Shown piece after piece: positions 40,370-47,881 of a DNA stretch of 56,058 nt; position 1 is the first letter of the stretch, and each line of letters begins with the position of its first letter. The translations under genes were made by a program, and so were the position numbers. The DNA is from Allosediminivita pacifica (lineage in GTDB: Bacteria; Pseudomonadota; Alphaproteobacteria; Rhodobacterales; Rhodobacteraceae). The notes below the pieces were generated by a model, which saw only the letters and a program-made list of their open reading frames with translations, did no database searches and had not been told where the DNA came from. Location of the stretch: contig NZ_QBKN01000026.1 of NCBI RefSeq assembly GCF_003054175.1, positions 1 through 56,058 on the forward strand, given 5' to 3'.

Positions 40370-41062
40370 ATGATAGTCATCACGGCACTTTCGAGAAAAG
40401 GCGGCAGCGGAAAGACGACGCTGATGCGGGCGCTGGCCGACGCCGCCGTTTCCAACGGACATGAAACTCTGGCTATCGACGCGGATCCTCAAAAGGCGCT
40501 GTTCCGCTGGCATCAAGACCTTGGACGAGAAACGCCGGGACTGACCGTGAAGGAACTGGACGATCCGAACGCGCTCGAAGCAATGCTCGATGAAGCGGAA
40601 AAGACCGCTGCTTACGTCTTCATCGACACGCTGGGGGCAGGGGGCATGTGGGCCGATATTCTGGTTGAACAGAGCAACTTCCTGATCTGCCCGATGATGC
40701 CGAGTGAAACCGACGTGAAGATCACGCGCGACACCTACCAATACTATCGGCGGGCATGTGAGGCCGCAGATGATCCGTCCCTGATGCCCCCGTTCTCGGT
40801 CGTCTTGACCCGGATGCCGTCGAAGCCGACGAAATCTATGGTCCTTGCCGCTCAAGCTGCATTTGAAGCCTTCCCGGTCATTGATGAAATGTTCCTGGAT
40901 CGGGCGCAGCACGGCGACGTGGATCGCGAAGGGCCAATGCACGAGCTGGCAGAAAAGCGGCGGAATGATCCTAACGCGCTCATGCGGGGCCACGCTCGGT
41001 ATTACCTCGATGCACTGCGCGAAGCGCGCACGATCCTTGAGCAGATTGAGGCATCCCAATGA
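40370..41062 (+). CDS. ParA/VirC1-like ATPase
   Basis: A 230-residue MinD/ParA-family ATPase with the deviant Walker A KGGSGKTT (residues 10-17) and a Walker B-like YVFIDTLG. It lacks the N-terminal HTH of large ParA proteins. Overall length and the LICPMMPSETDVKITRDTYQYYRR region resemble VirC1, which binds overdrive next to the T-DNA border and recruits the relaxosome. It is coupled by 4 bases to the next gene. It may act in plasmid partition or in stimulating transfer from the heptad array. Confidence 0.85.
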   Translation: MIVITALSRKGGSGKTTLMRALADAAVSNGHETLAIDADPQKALFRWHQDLGRETPGLTVKELDDPNALEAMLDEAEKTAAYVFIDTLGAGGMWADILVEQSNFLICPMMPSETDVKITRDTYQYYRRACEAADDPSLMPPFSVVLTRMPSKPTKSMVLAAQAAFEAFPVIDEMFLDRAQHGDVDREGPMHELAEKRRNDPNALMRGHARYYLDALREARTILEQIEASQ

Positions 41063-41778
41063 GCAGCGAATATCGTCGCAAGAAACCTCAGATCAAACGC
41101 CCGAATGTGGACCGCTCTCAAGGGTTCGGCGGGCAGTATGAAGCGGAGCCGACACCCGCACCGAAGCCGACTGACAGCGAAAAGAAGTCCAAACCGGAGG
41201 CGAAAGCTCCCAAAGAAGCCAAGGCGACGGAGACGCCGCCGACAGACACGCCACAATCCGGCTCGACGACCAGCGACGCAGCGGCAGAGCCGCAGGAGAC
41301 GGCACCACCGCCGCAACCGCCACAGAAGCCCGTAGCAGACAAACCGGCGCCACAGGCGACGCGCAGCGCTTCTACGAAGCGCCCGAGACGGCAAACGGAC
41401 GACAAGGAGCGCAAGCCGATGAAGAAAGTCGCCTTGACCGCTTACCCGAAGGAAGATCATCGCGCAGCGCTGGAAGCGGTTCAGTCCGATGCGGTCTCGA
41501 TCATGGATATGGTCAAACTAGCGGGACGCCGCGCGCTCGCGCAGTTTGAACCGAAGGCAGAGTTTCAGGCCGCGCCCGACGTAGAGCGGATGGGATCGAC
41601 ACACCGCTACACAACAACGAAACACGTCAGTCAGCCGGTGCTTGAAAAGCTCCACGAGTCTATGAACCCGCTGGGCCTCAAGTCGGACAACGAAATGCTG
41701 CGCGGTCAGTTCGAGCCGCTGTTCTGGTCGGAGCTGGACTCGATCATCGAAGACGTGAAGAAGCGCAAAATGAAGTAG
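41059..41778 (+). CDS. Proline-rich partner of the ParA/VirC1-like ATPase (VirC2-like?)
   Basis: A 239-residue protein. Residues 1-115 are disordered, rich in Pro, Lys, Glu and Ala; the C-terminal half is folded, beginning KVALTAYPKEDHRAALEAV, a short strand and two helices as in ribbon-helix-helix proteins. Position after a VirC1-like gene suggests a VirC2 or ParB-like DNA-binding role, perhaps at the heptad array. I found no direct family motif, so this remains a hypothesis. Confidence 0.7.
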   Translation: MSSEYRRKKPQIKRPNVDRSQGFGGQYEAEPTPAPKPTDSEKKSKPEAKAPKEAKATETPPTDTPQSGSTTSDAAAEPQETAPPPQPPQKPVADKPAPQATRSASTKRPRRQTDDKERKPMKKVALTAYPKEDHRAALEAVQSDAVSIMDMVKLAGRRALAQFEPKAEFQAAPDVERMGSTHRYTTTKHVSQPVLEKLHESMNPLGLKSDNEMLRGQFEPLFWSELDSIIEDVKKRKMK

Positions 41779-41782
41779 GGTA

Positions 41783-41846
41783 GGGGGCTTTCAGCCCCCG
41801 CGCCTACGGCGCTCCCCCGAGGATATTTTCGGAAAGATGATGGCAG
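41783..41846 (+). terminator. Hairpin plus Rhodobacterales-type intergenic motif
   Basis: GGGGGCT-TTC-AGCCCCC (41783-41799) is a perfect hairpin right after the stop. It is followed by CGCGCCTACGGCGCTCCC and CCGAGGATATTTTCGGAAAG, nearly repeated at 47763-47820. The pair probably ends transcription; the trailing motif is one I recall from many Rhodobacterales gene ends. Confidence 0.65.
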
Positions 41847-41854
41847 GCCGGGGC

Positions 41855-42856
41855 CTAGCGGTTCAGAAACCGCGCGGCACTGAGACCGGCGCCGATGATG
41901 TAAGGGGGCAGGGTGAGAGAGTAGTGCCCGCAGTTCATCCGGTTGACCCGTGATCTGGCGCCGGAGCGGTCCAGCTCGGAAACCAGACGCTCCGAAAGAG
42001 CGGGCAGGACAACCTGGTCCCGCTCGGCCAGAACCATTTGCAGCTCAAGGCCGTGACGGGCCAGCTTGTCAGCGTAGCTCTCAAGGCTGAGCGGCGCCCA
42101 AGCGCCGCGTAGCTCGGCAAGCTCGATCTCACCTTCAAGGCTCGCGCGAATGTGGCGCGTGGCGCTGCCGGTCCAGACCATATCGGCAAGGCTCCCGGCA
42201 GTAAGAAACAGGGTAGCTTTCGCGACCGCGGGCTCGTGCGCGGCAAGTAAGCCAGCCACCCAAGACCCCAAGCTGATCCCAAGGACCGAGACCTTTGCAT
42301 ATCCGCGCCGCTGCAAGATGGCGGTGAGCTGCCGCCCGTCTAGCACGGCCTGGCGCATTGACTGGATCGTGCGGCCGAGGTTGGGGCTGAGCATGTGGTC
42401 GGCGTGCGAAGAGCCGGTGCGGCTGCGTTCGAGGTGATAGGGCATGGCGATCTCAACAACCGTGAAACCGCGCCATGCAAAGAAACGGGCGAGTTGGGCG
42501 TTGCGCGAAGTGGCGTTCCAGTGATGGAAGACGATCAGGGCATGATCGGATAAACCGGCCTCCGTCACCTTGGCCCGAACGGTGTTGTTTTCTGGCGTCT
42601 CGGTGGAAATGCTCGATAGGAAGCTGAGCCAGCCGTCTTCCCAATTCGCAGCGGGAGCGGCGTCGTCCAGACCATAGAAAGAGGCCGAGTCCGCGACTGC
42701 CTCGGCTGCCAATGCGCCAAACTCGGCCACGTTGGCCGCACCCTCAGATGCGGGAAACGCAAGGTCGGCACGGAGGTCGAGCCCCGTCACCTCCTTCACA
42801 TCGTCGCTGCGTCGAGTGCGGCGCTCATCCCAGCGGTCCAGCCACCTATGATACAT
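41855..42856 (-). CDS. Alpha/beta hydrolase (ABHD18-like; possible conjugation regulator partner)
   Basis: A 333-residue alpha/beta hydrolase. The nucleophile elbow is LGISLGSWVAG (GxSxG), a strand HALIVFHHWNATSR precedes it, and the catalytic His is in NCGHYSL. The start at 42856 is chosen because the upstream gene stops at 42846 and a longer start lies within it. The adjacent minus-strand gene encodes an HTH-membrane protein; the two overlap by 11 bases. This recalls hydrolase and regulator pairs described for rhizobial conjugative plasmids (RcgA/RcgR), from memory and not verified. Confidence 0.75.
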   Translation of the reverse strand: MYHRWLDRWDERRTRRSDDVKEVTGLDLRADLAFPASEGAANVAEFGALAAEAVADSASFYGLDDAAPAANWEDGWLSFLSSISTETPENNTVRAKVTEAGLSDHALIVFHHWNATSRNAQLARFFAWRGFTVVEIAMPYHLERSRTGSSHADHMLSPNLGRTIQSMRQAVLDGRQLTAILQRRGYAKVSVLGISLGSWVAGLLAAHEPAVAKATLFLTAGSLADMVWTGSATRHIRASLEGEIELAELRGAWAPLSLESYADKLARHGLELQMVLAERDQVVLPALSERLVSELDRSGARSRVNRMNCGHYSLTLPPYIIGAGLSAARFLNR

Positions 42857-44462
42857 GCTGACGGCCCTCCTGCGTCTTGTAGCGAATGCCGAAACCAGGA
42901 TCGAAGAGGCCATAGACGGCGACGATGAGTGCGAGCGCCAGCAGAATCGAGAAACCAGTCACCACGCCAACCAGCAAGTAAGCGATTCCGAGGAACAGCA
43001 CAGCAACGGTCGTTCGCGCCAACGGCACATGGAACGGCGTGGTGAGCCCGATGCGGATGGCCCCGTAGAGATAGACGGCGCCCACCATGAGCGCGACCAG
43101 GAGGCTCGTGAAGTGGGTCGGCATACTATAGTCGCCCCAATCGACCGGGTCTCCGAAGCGGGTCATAATCGAGGCGGCGTCCAAGAAGAGCCAATGCCAG
43201 ACGCTCGGGGCGGCGGTGACGACATACAGGCTCTCTAGCTTCATGCACATGGCGACTAGGAGCCCGGCGACCGAGGCGCGGAAAATCCCGCGCATGATCC
43301 TCGAGCCCGCCGCTTGAGCCTCGCGCGAGCGTGCAACGTTCGGTTGCCGCTCCAAGGTCTTGCCGATCTGCGCGAAGTCCTCGGCCACGGTCGAAAGCAG
43401 GATCAGGCCCGCGATGAACAGGTAGAAGCACAGGGACATATAGAAATATGCAGCCCCGGTGAACGCGACTTGCTCGATGATGCCGATCTCGTCAGGGCGG
43501 GCGATAGCCAGAGAACCCCAGTCTATCGCGTAGTCGCCGCCACCGTTCAGCACCGGCAGCAGGCGGACACCGACCCACTGGAAGACGCCAGCGAAACCCA
43601 CGCAGAGCAGGAAGACCGCCCAATATGTGTAGGATGTTGCCTCGACCCTCCGCATCCAGTCATCGGGGCGGTCGCTCTCGATGATATGGGACAGCAGCGC
43701 GCAGCGGCCCCCATTCTTCCAGTTTGCCACCTGATCGACCACGAAGGCGAAGAAGAGGGGCATGAAGACGATGAAGAGGAAGGTCCAGTTGGGAGCCCAA
43801 AGGAACCCGACCTGCTTGGTGATCCCGTCCTCGCGCACGTATGTGACGCTGTGGATCGACAGGAAGTAGGAGATGAATTGGAGGGCGACGGCCCCCGCGA
43901 AGACCGAAGCGGGAAGGTTGAGGGGTGATCCGCGACTGAAAATCCCTTCCGAGACGCGGGCGAGACTGAACCCCTGGCGGGCATCTTCGGCCCGCGTCGG
44001 TCTCGGCTCGTCATCTGGCGTCCGATCGTCCTTCTCGGTGTCGTGGCGAGTCTCCTTCTGACGCCGCGCGCGCCGCCGGGCGGTCAACCGGGCCTGGGAC
44101 TTGCTCAATGCGGCTTGCCACGCACTCGCGCCCTCCGGATCATTGCAGCCTAGCACCCTGGCAAGCCACCGAATGTTTTTGGTGCTAATCCCCTTCTCGT
44201 TGTCCTCGAACCAGAGCTGGACCGTGCGCAGCTCGATCCCGGCGCGGTTGGCGTCGATCTGCGAAATCGCCTCGGCCAGCAGTTCGGGCGTCCACGGTCC
44301 CTGCGGGCACCCGTCGCTGTCGGCGGGGCGCCCGACACCCTCGGCCGCAACACGGGAGAAAAGCGTCTTGAAATCGTCGTCGCCACCGTCCGGGGGGACA
44401 AAATATTTGTCGTTCTTAATCAATGCCCTATGCGAATATATTTCGTTCCGTTTCGTCTCCAT
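42846..44462 (-). CDS. HTH-membrane fusion protein, possible transfer regulator
   Basis: A 538-residue protein with an N-terminal cytoplasmic domain and about eight membrane helices. Residues 55-125 contain LLAEAISQIDANRAGIELRTVQLWFEDNEKGISTKNIRWLARVLG, an HTH-like fold, then an Arg/Lys-rich linker, then helices from about 175 on (FAGAVALQFISYFL, and others). Start METKRNEIYSHRALIKNDKYF is used; upstream in-frame codons are GC-rich and implausible. A membrane-tethered DNA-binding regulator is inferred. Its partner is the hydrolase downstream. Confidence 0.75.
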   Translation of the reverse strand: METKRNEIYSHRALIKNDKYFVPPDGGDDDFKTLFSRVAAEGVGRPADSDGCPQGPWTPELLAEAISQIDANRAGIELRTVQLWFEDNEKGISTKNIRWLARVLGCNDPEGASAWQAALSKSQARLTARRRARRQKETRHDTEKDDRTPDDEPRPTRAEDARQGFSLARVSEGIFSRGSPLNLPASVFAGAVALQFISYFLSIHSVTYVREDGITKQVGFLWAPNWTFLFIVFMPLFFAFVVDQVANWKNGGRCALLSHIIESDRPDDWMRRVEATSYTYWAVFLLCVGFAGVFQWVGVRLLPVLNGGGDYAIDWGSLAIARPDEIGIIEQVAFTGAAYFYMSLCFYLFIAGLILLSTVAEDFAQIGKTLERQPNVARSREAQAAGSRIMRGIFRASVAGLLVAMCMKLESLYVVTAAPSVWHWLFLDAASIMTRFGDPVDWGDYSMPTHFTSLLVALMVGAVYLYGAIRIGLTTPFHVPLARTTVAVLFLGIAYLLVGVVTGFSILLALALIVAVYGLFDPGFGIRYKTQEGRQHVS

Positions 44463-44635
44463 TCGTAGTAGGACGTGATCTAGTGGGCGGTTAAAAGGCA
44501 TCCAATGTGCAGGCAAGGTAGTGGCGATCACACGCTCATTACCGCCAGCGCAGCCGGTCATGGTTGCGCCAGGGAGGCCACCGGCGGAAGGAGGGCAGCA
44601 AGACCCCGCCGCCTCACCACGAAGGAGGCCGCAGA

Positions 44636-44827
44636 ATGGCGAAGACAAAAAAGACACACGGAGAGGTTGTCGGGAAAATTATGACCCGCGAGGCCCGCGA
44701 GCATGTCGGCTACCTCTACGAGTGGAACACGGGCGAACGTCAGCACGCTTGGTTCAGTGAACCTGTGACTGATTTCGTGTTCGAGGAATTGGAGACCTCC
44801 AATGCTAAGCGTCTGGAAAAGGTGTAG
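44636..44827 (+). CDS. Small conserved-looking protein, unknown
   Basis: A 63-residue protein with a GAAGGAGG Shine-Dalgarno. Sequence is polar with GEVVGKIMTREAREHVGYLYEWNTGER. It overlaps the next gene by 26 bases. No family is recognised; the 170 bases upstream separate it from the divergent HTH-membrane gene and hold its promoter. Confidence 0.65.
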   Translation: MAKTKKTHGEVVGKIMTREAREHVGYLYEWNTGERQHAWFSEPVTDFVFEELETSNAKRLEKV

Positions 44828-45236
44828 CGCGCTCGGGCTGGCAACTTGGCTTGGGCTACTTGGCGCAGCTCCGGCGAGCGCTTGGCAGCATGACTTCGAG
44901 CGTGGCGTCGATCTCTACCGCGTTGCCTCTGGCGGCGCGGTCCTCTCCTTAGTTTGCGACCCGAACAAGGTCTACGGCGATCAATCGGAAAGCGCTCTCA
45001 TGGTTCAGCTCGGGGCTGATGACGACTTCAGCGGGCAGGTTCGGATCGCATTTCCCGACGAGACAGTGATCGACGTGCAAGCGGAGCGCGGGCGCGTCGC
45101 CAAGCGGGTTGTTGCAGCCGAGACTTGGGGGACGTTGCTCGATGGCCTGCGCGAGCATGACACGCTCGAACTGACGATGAAGGGCAGCGCCCGTAGGATC
45201 GAGACGGGCGAGGGCCAGAAATTCACCTGCAACTGA
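44802..45236 (+). CDS. Small exported protein, unknown
   Basis: A 144-residue protein with a signal peptide (LATWLGLLGAAPASAWQ). The mature domain reads as beta-rich (GGAVLSLVCDPNKVYG, VRIAFPDETVIDVQ), with two Cys (CDP and FTCN at the C-terminus) that may pair. It is coupled to the preceding gene and followed by a strong hairpin. Function is unknown. Confidence 0.7.
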   Translation: MLSVWKRCSALGLATWLGLLGAAPASAWQHDFERGVDLYRVASGGAVLSLVCDPNKVYGDQSESALMVQLGADDDFSGQVRIAFPDETVIDVQAERGRVAKRVVAAETWGTLLDGLREHDTLELTMKGSARRIETGEGQKFTCN

Positions 45237-45276
45237 TCGCGGCCGCGAAAGCGGCCATCGGCGCGATAGCGCCGGG

Positions 45277-45314
45277 ACGGGCCGGGGCAGGGCGCGAGAC
45301 CTGCCCCGGCCCGT
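45277..45314 (+). terminator. Terminator hairpin after the exported-protein gene
   Basis: ACGGGCCGGGGCAGG and CCTGCCCCGGCCCGT form a perfect 15-bp stem around GCGCGAGA, followed by TCATTT. It ends transcription of the two-gene plus-strand operon. Confidence 0.8.
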
Positions 45315-45366
45315 TCATTTCAAGGGCGGCTCTTACCTCGATCCCGCCCTGCCTGACGTGGGCATG

Positions 45367-45393
45367 AAAAAGCGCGGCCCCGGAGGGCCGCGC
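45367..45393 (-). terminator. Terminator of ardC
   Basis: On the minus strand, GCGCGGCCC-TCCG-GGGCCGCGC makes a 9-bp stem followed by a T-run (plus-strand AAAAA at 45367-45371). It lies 30 bases after the ardC stop. Confidence 0.8.
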
Positions 45394-45422
45394 CGGCTGC
45401 ATCAAGCGGTGGGAGGTACCGC

Positions 45423-46313
45423 CTATGCGGCCGCCTGCGCGACGGGTGCCTCGCGGCTCGCCTTTTCGGTAATGTAGTCCACGGCCTTCTGAGCTTCGGA
45501 CGCGGCTCGGAAGATCGCGCGCTTGTCGTCCTTCATGGCTTGCAGCCAGCCTTCGACATACGCGGCGGACTGATCGAACTCGGGTTCAACACCGATCTGC
45601 ACGCCCAACATGCAAGCGCCGATCTCCGCGACTAATTCCTCGAAGGCGTAGGCTTTCCGGTCATTGAACCGCTTGAAGCGTTCCAGCCGCTTGTCGGCCC
45701 CGGTCCAATGGGTCAGCTCGTGGGCGAGCGTCCCGTAGTAGCCTTGCGCGGCGTGGAACGTTGCAATTGGCGGCATCTGAATCACGTCGCGGCGGAGGTC
45801 GTAGAAGGCGCGCGGCTGGTCGCTCGTCTCGATGATCGCACCGGAGCGGGCAAAGAAAGCCTCAAGCTCGGGGTCGGCCTCGGTGCCAAGGTCGCGCTGC
45901 GGCTCGGGCCGAATATAGAACTCATCGGCCAAGCCCTCGATCTGGTCGGCGTTGAAAACGCGGTAAGCGCGGCAATAAGGGATGCGCTGCTCGTCGCCGT
46001 CCTCGTTCTCCTTTTCGATGGTCCCATATTTGACCACCGTTGCGGATTTCTCGCCCTTGCTGACCTGCCCGCCAAGCTCCTGCGCCTGCCGGTAGGTCAT
46101 CCAGCGCGCGGACGTGTACCCCTTCGCGGAAGCGGTCGCCCACAACATGAGGACATTGATGCCGCGATATTCTTCGGCGTTGAACCGCAGGGGCATATGC
46201 GCGCCACCACCGCCACCGGTCCACGGCTTGCGCCACGGCCGCGTGCCCGCCTCGATCTGCGCAATGATTTCGTTGGTGACGTGCTGATAAACATCGAACT
46301 TCGCCTTAGCCAT
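45423..46313 (-). CDS. ardC: ArdC-type antirestriction protein (zincin fused to ssDNA-binding domain)
   Basis: A 296-residue ArdC/DUF1738 protein. The N-terminal domain (KFDVYQHVTNEIIAQIEAGTRPWRKPW, LRFNAEEYRGINVLMLW) is the ssDNA-binding fold; the C-terminal metallopeptidase has LAHELTHWTGA (HExxH at 198-202) and EELVAEIGACML. Such proteins protect incoming plasmid DNA from host restriction. The start is at 46313 with GAAGGAGG before it; the upstream 360 bases are a leader repeat (46322-46690). Confidence 0.93.
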   Translation of the reverse strand: MAKAKFDVYQHVTNEIIAQIEAGTRPWRKPWTGGGGGAHMPLRFNAEEYRGINVLMLWATASAKGYTSARWMTYRQAQELGGQVSKGEKSATVVKYGTIEKENEDGDEQRIPYCRAYRVFNADQIEGLADEFYIRPEPQRDLGTEADPELEAFFARSGAIIETSDQPRAFYDLRRDVIQMPPIATFHAAQGYYGTLAHELTHWTGADKRLERFKRFNDRKAYAFEELVAEIGACMLGVQIGVEPEFDQSAAYVEGWLQAMKDDKRAIFRAASEAQKAVDYITEKASREAPVAQAAA

Positions 46314-46321
46314 TTGTGGCC

Positions 46322-46690
46322 TCCTTCGTGGTGATCCCCGTTCGGTCTTGGTGCCGAAAATCGAGGCTGGGTTTCTGGCGAGGACCGCGAAGCGGCCCTC
46401 TCCTGAAAGCCTGCCTCCCGGCGAGGGCAGGAGGGGGGCCCACGCAAGGTTGCCGACAAGGAAGGGGGGGAGGGGGATCACCCGGCGACGCAGCCCGGAG
46501 CGCAGTGGAGGGACCGTCGTTGGGGACACCCCCCCCTGACGCCGCTCGGTGGCCTTGCGTGGGGGAACCGGCGGTTCCCTGATCGGGCAGGGCGCGCTCG
46601 CGCGACCTGGCCCAAGTATGCGGGCGGCGTTCGGCTTGTCCGAACCCCCCGCCTGACGTGATCGCCGCGCTCGCGCGGGGATCTCCAAAC
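46322..46690. repeat. 369-bp leader repeat, copy 1 (before ardC)
   Basis: Identical to 55690-56057 except that one C-tract has eight C here and seven there. It lies just upstream of ardC as the other copy lies upstream of parB, in the same orientation. It carries G- and C-rich runs but no supported gene. Identity far beyond chance suggests recent duplication or gene conversion, and a shared regulatory leader. Confidence 0.9.
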
Positions 46691-46993
46691 CCGCACAAGC
46701 GACCGTCACCCGAATGGGCCGAGACAGACCGGCCCGGGCGACCATGCGGCGGCCGCGCCGGCGTGCGGCTCGGGACGAGACGCACGCCGGCGCACCTGGG
46801 CCGCAGGGAGAACGGGACGGGCAGGCTCGGGGAGGACCGAAGGGACGACTAGGGCGCGGTCCCCTCGCTCGCGCGGGATGGGCCATGCCCCGCTTTCCGG
46901 TCTCGCGCGAAATGCCATCACTCCCTCAGACTTGAAAGCACCCCGGCCAGATGCCATCATAATCGACAATTTGCCATCACACCGGAGGTCATC
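46691..46993. other. Region between the leader repeat and fitA
   Basis: About 300 bases of very GC-rich DNA with no supported gene. Short GGTGTGATGGCAAATTG-like AT-rich steps near 46960 probably hold the promoter of the fitAB pair. Confidence 0.4.
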
Positions 46994-47233
46994 ATGGCGA
47001 ACATGACGGTAAGGAACCTGCCGGACGAGATTCACGACCGCCTCCGCGCACAAGCCAAGTCGAACAAGCGGAGCCTGGAAGCCGAAGTGCGCTCGATCCT
47101 CGTGCAATCAGCCATCGCATCGAGCGACGGAGGGTTCGGCCATCGCATCCGCGAACGCTACGGCCGCTACCTGGGCGACGACCTTTCGGTGGAAAGAGAC
47201 CAGACGATGAGCCAACCGGGCCTCTTCGATTGA
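46994..47233 (+). CDS. FitA/VapB-type ribbon-helix-helix antitoxin
   Basis: A 79-residue antitoxin with MANMTVRNLPDEIHDRLRAQAKSNKRSLEAEVRSIL, the standard RHH DNA-binding fold of FitA. The C-terminal 35 residues wrap the toxin. It overlaps the toxin gene by four bases and should repress its own promoter. It supports plasmid maintenance by post-segregational killing. Confidence 0.9.
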   Translation: MANMTVRNLPDEIHDRLRAQAKSNKRSLEAEVRSILVQSAIASSDGGFGHRIRERYGRYLGDDLSVERDQTMSQPGLFD

Positions 47234-47670
47234 TTATCCTCGACACGAACGTGATTTCGGAGACGCAGAAGAAAGCGCCCGACGATGCCGTGATGGACTG
47301 GCTCGACGCGCAGGACCCCACGAACCTCTATCTCAGCACGATCACGGCGGCGGAGCTGGTGTTCGGGGTCCAGTCGATACCGGAAGGCAAGCGGCGTGAC
47401 GGTCTGGCACAGGCCGTGGCGGGAATCCTCGAGGAAGACTTCGCGGGCCGTCTGCTGCCGTTTGATGAGGCGGCGGCGTGGGTCTACGGCGAGCGGATCG
47501 CAGCCGCGCTCAAGCGCGGCTGCGCGATCTCGATGGCGGACGGGCAGATTGCGGCGATCGCGCTCTCGCGACCGGGGGCGATGGTCGCGACACGCGACCG
47601 GACGCCCTTCGTAGCCCTCGGTGCGGACGTTCTCGATCCGTGGGCGCTCGGCGGGCCGGGACGCCGGTAG
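47230..47670 (+). CDS. FitB/VapC-type PIN-domain toxin
   Basis: A 146-residue ribonuclease toxin: IILDTNVISE (first acidic residue), TAAELVFGV, and SMADGQIAAIALSRPGAMVATRDRTPF, giving the PIN-domain acidic centre. It starts with TTG at 47230, overlapping the antitoxin stop. Unlike the decayed vapC at 4531, this copy is intact. Confidence 0.9.
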   Translation: MIILDTNVISETQKKAPDDAVMDWLDAQDPTNLYLSTITAAELVFGVQSIPEGKRRDGLAQAVAGILEEDFAGRLLPFDEAAAWVYGERIAAALKRGCAISMADGQIAAIALSRPGAMVATRDRTPFVALGADVLDPWALGGPGRR

Positions 47671-47762
47671 TCGTCCTGCCCGGCCTCGACGGCCGGCGGG
47701 GCGACCCGGCGCGAGCTGAGAGCTACCGCCCCAAGATAGTCCACGGTTCTTGTGGATATGAG

Positions 47763-47820
47763 GGGGGCTGTCTGCCCCCGCGCCCTTGGCGCCCCCGAGG
47801 ATTTTTTCGGAACGATGATC
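47763..47820 (+). terminator. Hairpin plus Rhodobacterales-type intergenic motif, second copy
   Basis: GGGGGC-TGTCT-GCCCCC (47763-47779), then CGCGCCCTTGGCGCCC and CCGAGGATTTTTTCGGAAC. It parallels 41783-41846 and probably terminates the fitAB transcript. The defence island begins just after it. Confidence 0.65.
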
Positions 47821-47881
47821 GGGCGCTGGCGGCAAAGCCGCGGTGCTTGGGCGATAAAAGGGCGGCCGTGGACCTATTCGC

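Noticed and set aside
46322-46886. Upstream extension of ardC to a 487-residue protein
   Set aside because: The extension is the translation of the GC-rich leader repeat, and the ATG at 46313 has a good Shine-Dalgarno and the family's normal N-terminus.
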